Positions 27,159 through 32,793 of a stretch of DNA of 32,793 nt are shown here, piece by piece. The stretch covers positions 1-32,793 of the forward strand of contig NZ_LGHM01000116.1 in assembly GCF_001908185.1 (NCBI RefSeq), read 5' to 3'. Position 1 is the first letter of the stretch. Each line of letters begins with the position of its first letter. A program made the position numbers and the translations under genes. This stretch comes from Bradyrhizobium sp. AS23.2 (lineage in GTDB: Bacteria > Pseudomonadota > Alphaproteobacteria > Rhizobiales > Xanthobacteraceae). The notes under the pieces were generated by a model that saw nothing but the letters and a program-made list of their open reading frames with translations, did no database searches and had not been told where the DNA came from.

Positions 27159-28670
27159 ATGCGCACGCCGCTGACACTTCTTTTGATGTCGCTGAGCATT
27201 ATCGCCTCCACGTGGGGCTGGTTGGGAATACCAGCCAACTTCGTGCGCACACCGATCGATCCGAATGACGAGGTGCAATGCATATCGTACGCCCCCTTCC
27301 GCAGGCATCAGACCTCACTTTCACCTGCGACGGAGGTGTCGCGGGAACAGATCGCGGAAGATCTCGCCCAGCTCGCGAAAATATCCGGCTGCATCCGCAC
27401 TTATGCGACCGATCTTGGTCTCGACCAAATCCCGGGACTTGCGGCCAAGGTGGGTCTGAAAGTCATTCAGGGCATTTTTCTTGATAGGAATCAGGAAAAG
27501 AATCGGGCGCAGATCTCGACTGCGACACGCCTCGCCAGGGAATATCCAGGAACCGTCATTGCGCTCGTGGTCGGCAACGAGACATTATTGCGGAAAGATA
27601 TAACAGCCTCCGATCTCGCCGCCACGATTCGCTCGGTCAAAACGCAGGTCACCGTTCCCGTCACTTATGCAGATGTCTGGGAGTTCTGGCTGAGCAATCG
27701 CGAACTTTATGACGCCGTCGATTTCGTCACAATTCATATCCTGCCATATTGGGAAGATGATCCGGTCCGAGCGGAATTTGCAGCCGCGCATGTTGACGCG
27801 ATTCGTCGTCGGGTAGTGGCAGCCTTTCCGGGCAAGGAGATCCTGATCGGAGAAATAGGTTGGCCAAGCGAGGGACGGATGCGCGGCTCGGCGCTTCCGT
27901 CGCGCGTCAACCAAGCCCGGGTGGTCTCGGAAATCCTCGACCTTGCGCGGCGCGAAAATTTCCGCGTCAACCTGTTTGAAGCCTATGATGAATCGTGGAA
28001 GCGAGAGATCGAGGGCACCGTCGGCGGATCTTGGGGACTGTTCGATTCCGTGCGGCGCAGGCTGAAATATCCGGCCGGCATCCCGATCAGCAATTTTCCG
28101 CTCTGGAAATTGCAAATGTGCAGCGGAATGGCGTTGGCGACCCTAATATTCGGCGCGGCATGGCTGACCCTACGCCGCAAACCCAGGGATCCCGGGCCGG
28201 TCGCATGGCTTGCGGTCGGAATAACGGCAACTACAGCCGGAATCCTGTTTGGGGTGGCCGCCCAAAAACTATTCTATGAAAGTTACGGAGCAGGCGGCTG
28301 GCTTCTGTGGGGCCCACTTCTGCTGGCGGCAACCGCTTCGCCGGTGATCGGCGCGATTGCCCTAATGTCGGGTCGCCCAACGCCCAGTTTTCTGGAATTG
28401 CTGGGTCCGGAGGGCTACCGGACTGAATCCGCGCTGGCAATCATGCACGGGTTGGTGTGGATCACAACCATCGTGATCGGCACGGCGACCGCACTCGGCC
28501 TTATATTCGATCCGCGCTTTATTGATTTTCCTTTTGCGGCTCTCACCATGGCGGCGGTGCCCTTTGCAGCTATAACGCTGCTCAATCCCACCAAGAAAGA
28601 AAACCGCCCTCTGGCGGAGTCGATATTTGCCAACGTTTTTTTTGGCAGCGGCGATCTACGTAGGGATTAA
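27159..28670 (+). CDS. ndvC: GH17/NdvC-like beta-glucan synthesis membrane protein, C-terminus frameshifted
   Basis: As read (503 residues) the protein has an N-terminal membrane anchor (LTLLLMSLSIIASTWGWL) and a GH17-like domain with candidate catalytic acids Glu141 (VVGNETLLR) and Glu232 (IGEIGWPSEG). Four or more membrane segments follow from about residue 325. This fits the Bradyrhizobium NdvC-type beta-(1,6)-glucan synthesis proteins. The start at 27159, after GGAG (27146-27149), puts the anchor first; frame is open to a GTG at 27069. The frame ends NVFFGSGDLRRD-stop. Removing one T from the T8 run (28636-28643) instead gives a normal final membrane segment to a stop at 28753-28755. The region is more A/T-rich than its neighbours, suggesting a different origin. 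Confidence 0.82.
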   Translation: MRTPLTLLLMSLSIIASTWGWLGIPANFVRTPIDPNDEVQCISYAPFRRHQTSLSPATEVSREQIAEDLAQLAKISGCIRTYATDLGLDQIPGLAAKVGLKVIQGIFLDRNQEKNRAQISTATRLAREYPGTVIALVVGNETLLRKDITASDLAATIRSVKTQVTVPVTYADVWEFWLSNRELYDAVDFVTIHILPYWEDDPVRAEFAAAHVDAIRRRVVAAFPGKEILIGEIGWPSEGRMRGSALPSRVNQARVVSEILDLARRENFRVNLFEAYDESWKREIEGTVGGSWGLFDSVRRRLKYPAGIPISNFPLWKLQMCSGMALATLIFGAAWLTLRRKPRDPGPVAWLAVGITATTAGILFGVAAQKLFYESYGAGGWLLWGPLLLAATASPVIGAIALMSGRPTPSFLELLGPEGYRTESALAIMHGLVWITTIVIGTATALGLIFDPRFIDFPFAALTMAAVPFAAITLLNPTKKENRPLAESIFANVFFGSGDLRRD

Positions 28671-28755
28671 CGAAGGGCCGGCCAACTGGCAGTCACTGTG
28701 GACTTGCGCCGCCTATCTCTTGCTCGCGCTCACGCTGTGGCGCGTGCGTGCCTGA
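28636..28755 (+). pseudogene. Out-of-frame C-terminal membrane segment of the GH17/NdvC-like gene
   Basis: After the eight-T run, the frame one base back encodes AAAIYVGINEG, PANWQSLWTCAAY and LLLALTLWRVRA, then TGA at 28753-28755. This is a well-formed last membrane helix with a basic end, in keeping with the preceding segments. As sequenced it is separated from the main frame by one extra T. Confidence 0.75.
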
Positions 28756-28892
28756 GAATGATTGAAAAGCCGGCAAGGGGCGGCCTGACAGGGTTCGCTT
28801 CCTGCGCACAGCAGGTAGCCTTGCCCTCTGCCGGCAGATAGGCCACCATCCCTGCGCGCACCGTCAACAAGACCAAAAGCGCGAGGAAACGC

Positions 28893-30113
28893 ATGAGCAA
28901 GCCGCCGGGATTCGACTATGGCTGGGTGATCGTCGCCGCGGGCGCGCTGATGACCTGTGTCGGCTTCGGCACGATGCTCTCGCTCGCGGTCTTCCTGCAG
29001 CCGATCTCGGAATCGATGGGATGGTCGCGCGCCGGCGTGTCGGCGGCGGCGACGTTCGATTTCCTCTGCATGGGCTTTGCCGCGTTCTTCTGGGGCGCGC
29101 TGTCGGACCGTTTTGGCACCCGCATCGTGGTCCTCGCCGGAAGCCTTCTGCTGGGGCTCGGCCTCGTGACCGCGAGCCAGGCAACAAGCCTTTGGCAGTT
29201 TCAGCTTTTCTTCGGCGTGCTGATCGGAATTGCCGCCGGCAGCTTCTACGCACCGATGATGGCGCTCGCGAGCGCCTGGATCGAGAAGAACCGCAGCCTC
29301 GCGGTGGCGCTGGTCTCCGCCGGCATGGGCGTGTCGCCGGTGACGATCGCGCCGACCGCAAGCTGGCTGATCTCGACCTATGACTGGCGCACCGCGATGC
29401 TGGTGATCGGCATCGCCGCGTGGGTGCTGCTGATCCCGGCCTGCTTCCTGGTGCGTCCGGCGCCACGGACAGCCGGCCCCGCAACCGCGGACGCGGCGCC
29501 AGAGACAGAGCTGACCGCGGCGCAGGCGCTGCGCACGCCGCAGTTCATCGCGCTCGCCGCGGCGCATTTCGCCTGCTGCGCAGCGCATTCCGGCCCGATC
29601 TTCCACATGGTGTCCTATGCGATGGTGTGCGGCATCGCGCCGCTCACGGCGGTGACGGTCTACAGCGTCGCCGGCGTCTCCGGGCTCGGCGGGCGCCTGC
29701 TGCTGGGCGCGCTTGCCGATCGCGTGGGCGCAAAACCCGTGCTGGTCGGCGGCCTGTTCGTACAGGCGATGTGCATCGCGACCTATCTCGCGGTGGCCCA
29801 GCTCGGCGAATTCTATGCGCTGTCGGTCGTGTTCGGCCTCGCTTATGGCGGGGTGATGCCGCTCTATGCGGTGCTGGTTCGCGAGTTCTTCGGGGCGCGC
29901 ATCATGGGCACGGTGTTCGGCGCGGTGTCGGCCTTTGCCAGCCTTGGCATGGCACTCGGGCCCTGGGCCGGCGGGCTCGTGTTCGACACTTTCCAGCAAT
30001 ACACATGGCTGCACGCCGGCTCCTTCGCGATCGGGCTCGCCGCCGTCGCGGTGGCGCTGAGCTTCCCATCCAAGCGCAAGCAACCGCTCGAGCTTGGCCG
30101 CGCCGCGGCCTGA
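28893..30113 (+). CDS. Major facilitator superfamily transporter (monocarboxylate-type)
   Basis: The 406-residue inner-membrane protein has twelve hydrophobic segments in two halves, with a short cytoplasmic loop near residues 190-210 (RTAGPATADAAPETELT). MFS loop motifs are visible: WGALSDRFGTR between TM2 and TM3, and LLLGALADRVGAKPVL in the second half. The opening FDYGWVIVAAGAL and GWSRAGVS resemble the oxalate/formate-monocarboxylate antiporter subgroup; the substrate is not established. GAGGA at 28883-28887, five bases before the ATG, supports the start. Its leader is duplicated in degraded form 2 kb upstream, on the other side of the GH17 gene. It converges with the autotransporter gene, ten bases apart. 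Confidence 0.9.
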   Translation: MSKPPGFDYGWVIVAAGALMTCVGFGTMLSLAVFLQPISESMGWSRAGVSAAATFDFLCMGFAAFFWGALSDRFGTRIVVLAGSLLLGLGLVTASQATSLWQFQLFFGVLIGIAAGSFYAPMMALASAWIEKNRSLAVALVSAGMGVSPVTIAPTASWLISTYDWRTAMLVIGIAAWVLLIPACFLVRPAPRTAGPATADAAPETELTAAQALRTPQFIALAAAHFACCAAHSGPIFHMVSYAMVCGIAPLTAVTVYSVAGVSGLGGRLLLGALADRVGAKPVLVGGLFVQAMCIATYLAVAQLGEFYALSVVFGLAYGGVMPLYAVLVREFFGARIMGTVFGAVSAFASLGMALGPWAGGLVFDTFQQYTWLHAGSFAIGLAAVAVALSFPSKRKQPLELGRAAA

Positions 30114-30123
30114 CGAGCGCGAT

Positions 30124-32793
30124 CTACTGCGCAACGAAGGGCCATGACGCGCGGGCGCGATAGGTCCAGAGCCCGAAATTGCCACCGATGCCGCTGCGCT
30201 CGCCGCCGACAGCTATTTGCGCACCGTTGTCAAACTTCGCCGTCAGGCCGCCAATGGCGCGCGCCGACCAGCCATCAAGGATGACAAACGGGATTGCGCC
30301 CGGGGCCGGCGCCCCGGCGCTGTCGCCGTTGAAGTAATAGTCGCCGTAGACTCCGACGTAGGGCGTTAGGATGGTCGTAGCGGACCACGTCAGCGGATAG
30401 GCCAGTTTGACACCACCGCTGGCGCGGCCTGTCGAGAAATCGCGCGCTGTTTGCAGGGTGCCGAGCGTGTCGGTGTAGGCATTCTCGTGTTCCCACAACG
30501 CATAGACGCGCGCCGATGGCTCGATCTGGATACCGAAATTACTGTAAGCGCCGGTGAGCCCGCTTGTGACAAGCCAGCGGTTGCCTGCGAACGAACCAGC
30601 GGCCGTGCCTGCTGTGCCGTCGTACCCGATACCAGAATATGCGACCCCGGCGTCGAAGCGGATGCCCTGCGTAATCTTCCAGCCGAGATAGGAGCCAACG
30701 GTCCAGCCGTCGCCTTTCAGCCGGCCCAACAGAGCGTCCGAACGATAGTCGAAGGTCTCGTAGCCGCCGAGTACGCCCACCAGGAAATTAGGCGCAAATT
30801 TCCGGGTCAGACCGGCCAGCAGGTTGACCTGGTTGCCGTAAAGCACGGTTGCTCCGGGGACCGTCGACAAGTTGCCCCAGCGATCGAGCGTCGCCCCACG
30901 CACTTCGGCCCAACCCAGCCATTCTCTCGGCTCGGCGACACGGAGCGGCGGTGCCTTGGCGGGCGCCGCGTAGCCCAGCGCATTGAACGTGTCATCGAGG
31001 CGGGCGGGCGAACTGGACTGAGAGCCCAATCCGCGCCCGTTGCTCGCAAAGGTCCCGTTGGCGCTCGTAAAAGGATCATTGAACCGGAGAGCGGCATTCG
31101 CCGGCTGCGCCTCCGGATCGGCGGCGAAATTAAACCGCACACCACTGGCGCTGGGTGCGATGAAGGCCCCGCCTCCATTGAAGGCCTCACCAATTGCGCT
31201 GTCGATAGCGCCGGAGATCGCCTGCCCCGAAACCTGGGCCACAGTTGGCGTCACCAATACCTGCAACGCGCGCAGCTTGAGGCTGTCCGCGGGCGTGTTG
31301 ACGGCCTGCGTAAGTGTCGGCGAGCTACTGGGACCGAAATTTCCGGCTCCCACGTAACTCGCCGTGATTGCGTGCGACCCGACCGTGAGCGACGAGGTGG
31401 TAAAGGAAGCAATGCCGGCAGCCAAAACCGCGGTGCCGATAGCAACGCCACCGTCGTTGAACGTTACTGTGCCAGCCGGCGTGCCGGCGCTGCTGGTTAC
31501 CGTGGCGGTGAACGTAACCGCTTTGCCAAATTCACTCGGGTTGAGCGAGGACGCAAGCGCCGTCGCTGTGGCTGCTTGACCTACCTTCTGTACCAGCACG
31601 CTCGATGTGCTGGCTGCGAAATTCGCGCTGCCATTGTAAGTCGCAGTCATCGAATGTGGGCCGAGAGCAAGTGACGAGGTGGTAAAGACTGCCGTCGCCG
31701 CCCCACTCAACGGTACCGTTGCCAGCACCGTCGCTCCATCCCTGAACGTGACACTACCCGTTGCCGTGCCCGCCGAAACCGTGGCCGTGAGAGTCACGGA
31801 TTGACCGAACATGCTGGGATTGAGCGAAGACGTCAGTGTCGTCGTCGTCGCCGCGGGCGCGCCCACCGTCGTCGTCACGCTCGAAGTATTGTTGGCGGGG
31901 TTCGGGTCGGTTGTGGTGCTTGTCACCGTCGCGGTGTTGGTCAGGATCGTACCCGCGACGGCGTTTACAGTCGCCACTAGCGTCAGCGTTTGCGGGGTAC
32001 CGGTCGTGACCGTTCCAACCGTCCACACACCCGCGCTGAAGGTCCCCTGGCTCGGGGCCGCGCTCACAAGCGTCTCGCCGGCGGGCAGCACGTCGTTCAC
32101 CGTGACGTTAGCAGCCGCGCCGGGCCCGGCATTGTTCACCGTGATGGTGTAGGTAATGGCTTGTCCCTGCATGACGGTTGCGGGAGCCGTCTTGCTAATC
32201 GACAGGTCGGCGCCGGTCGATACTGGCGTGACGGTTGCGCTCGCACTGTTGTTCCCGGGATTGGGGTCGAGTTGATCGCTGTGCGAGATCGTGGCCGTGT
32301 TCGTCTGTGAACTGGAGCCGACCACGGTGGCCTGCAATTGCAGTGTTTGCGGGGTGGCGGTCGTGACCGTTCCCACCGACCAAACCCCCGTACCGTTCAC
32401 GTAGCTTCCCTGGCTCGGAGTCGCGCTCACGAACGACAAGCCGGCGGGAAGCAGGTCCTGCACGGTGACGTTGGTGGCCGTGGTCGGTCCCGCATTGCTC
32501 AAGGTGACGGTGAAAGTCACCGTGTTCCCTACGTTCGGGGTCGGATTGGACACCGTCTTTGTGAGCTGAAGATCGGCCTGGAGCGGCGTGACGGTTGCGC
32601 TCGCACTGTTGTTCCCGGGATTGGGGTCGAACTGATCGCTGTGCGAGATGGTGGCCGTGTTCGTCTGCGAACCGGAGCCGACCACGGTGGCCTGCACTTG
32701 CAGTGTTTGCGGGGTGGCGGTCGTGACCGTTCCCACCGTCCAAACACCCGTACCGTTCACGTAGCTTCCCTGGCTCGGAGTCGCGCTCAGGAA
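30124..32793 (-). CDS. Autotransporter with DUF11 and Ig-like repeats, 5' end outside window
   Basis: The 889 visible residues run from the window edge to the TAG at 30124-30126. They contain about three DUF11-type repeats of about 120 residues (DLQLTKTVSNPTPNVGNTVT; NNAGPGAAANVTVNDVLPAG; DPNPGNNSASATVTP), then two Ig-like domains of the bacterial Big_3/Ig_3_5 type (SLNPSMFGQSVTLTATVS; SSLNPSEFGKAVTFTATVT). A linker follows, then a C-terminal autotransporter beta-barrel of about 270 residues (GWAEVRGATLDRWGN; VGVLGGYETFDYRSD; ends RASWPFVAQ). The passenger would be displayed on or released from the outer surface, probably for adhesion. The start, signal peptide and further repeats lie beyond 32793. 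Confidence 0.88.
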   Translation of the reverse strand, partial: FLSATPSQGSYVNGTGVWTVGTVTTATPQTLQVQATVVGSGSQTNTATISHSDQFDPNPGNNSASATVTPLQADLQLTKTVSNPTPNVGNTVTFTVTLSNAGPTTATNVTVQDLLPAGLSFVSATPSQGSYVNGTGVWSVGTVTTATPQTLQLQATVVGSSSQTNTATISHSDQLDPNPGNNSASATVTPVSTGADLSISKTAPATVMQGQAITYTITVNNAGPGAAANVTVNDVLPAGETLVSAAPSQGTFSAGVWTVGTVTTGTPQTLTLVATVNAVAGTILTNTATVTSTTTDPNPANNTSSVTTTVGAPAATTTTLTSSLNPSMFGQSVTLTATVSAGTATGSVTFRDGATVLATVPLSGAATAVFTTSSLALGPHSMTATYNGSANFAASTSSVLVQKVGQAATATALASSLNPSEFGKAVTFTATVTSSAGTPAGTVTFNDGGVAIGTAVLAAGIASFTTSSLTVGSHAITASYVGAGNFGPSSSPTLTQAVNTPADSLKLRALQVLVTPTVAQVSGQAISGAIDSAIGEAFNGGGAFIAPSASGVRFNFAADPEAQPANAALRFNDPFTSANGTFASNGRGLGSQSSSPARLDDTFNALGYAAPAKAPPLRVAEPREWLGWAEVRGATLDRWGNLSTVPGATVLYGNQVNLLAGLTRKFAPNFLVGVLGGYETFDYRSDALLGRLKGDGWTVGSYLGWKITQGIRFDAGVAYSGIGYDGTAGTAAGSFAGNRWLVTSGLTGAYSNFGIQIEPSARVYALWEHENAYTDTLGTLQTARDFSTGRASGGVKLAYPLTWSATTILTPYVGVYGDYYFNGDSAGAPAPGAIPFVILDGWSARAIGGLTAKFDNGAQIAVGGERSGIGGNFGLWTYRARASWPFVAQ
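32226..32793. repeat. Near-identical 360-bp tandem repeat units in the autotransporter gene
   Basis: 32226-32433 and 32586-32793 match with only about ten differences across the 208 comparable bases (both begin GCGTGACGGTTGCGCTCGCA). The period is 360 bases, or 120 residues, in frame. The second copy runs off the window edge, so the array may be longer. The next unit inward (about 31870-32225) encodes the same domain but is clearly diverged. Confidence 0.9.

Overview
The window looks like a chromosomal segment of a Bradyrhizobium-type alphaproteobacterium (Rhizobiales, Nitrobacteraceae). The grounds are high GC with strong third-position G/C bias, the chvI-chvG-hprK-manX-ptsH block near pckA that is typical of Rhizobiales, an NdvC-like GH17 glucan enzyme, and many short palindromic intergenic repeats of the kind common in Bradyrhizobium and Rhodopseudomonas. 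No tRNA, rRNA, CRISPR array, transposase or integrase was seen. All family assignments come from reading motifs by eye, not from database searches.

Layout. 1-1290 is the C-terminal part of a PodJ-like single-pass membrane protein with Sel1 repeats. 1532-3216 is a translationally coupled TauE/SafE permease and TIGR02186-type periplasmic protein. 3336-6016 holds a metallo-beta-lactamase-fold hydrolase and an EamA transporter (minus strand), divergent from a LysR regulator. 6065-10071 holds a small secreted cysteine-containing protein (minus), glycogen phosphorylase and a double-hotdog thioesterase (plus). 10168-15477 is a minus-strand series: HugZ-like protein, secreted TPR-CHAT protein, then ATP-dependent PEP carboxykinase. 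Divergent from it, 15720-19813 carries the ChvI/ChvG two-component system, HPr kinase, EIIA-Man-type protein and HPr. This is the conserved link between envelope or acid sensing and the regulatory (non-sugar-transporting) PTS. 19938-23490 is a GT39-type glycosyltransferase divergent from lepA. 23859-26338 is a minus-strand pair, a seven-TM AraC-type regulator and an acyltransferase-3 membrane protein.

26339-28892 is the most irregular part. It contains an interrupted palindromic repeat and a degraded copy of the start region of the MFS gene found 2 kb downstream. It also contains a GH17/NdvC-like glucan enzyme whose last membrane segment is shifted out of frame at a run of eight T. The intact MFS transporter follows (28893-30113), then a convergent, 5'-truncated autotransporter with DUF11/Ig-like repeats, two of them nearly identical at DNA level (30124-32793).

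Functional themes are carbon-flux control (PckA, GlgP, HprK/EIIA/HPr), envelope and polar organisation (ChvG/ChvI, PodJ-like, GT39, AT3, NdvC-like) and cell-surface exposure (autotransporter). The best leads for unusual biology are the poly-T frameshift in the GH17 gene, the duplicated MFS start region flanking that gene, the secreted TPR-CHAT protein with an intact His/Cys pair, and the membrane-bound AraC regulator paired with an acyltransferase.
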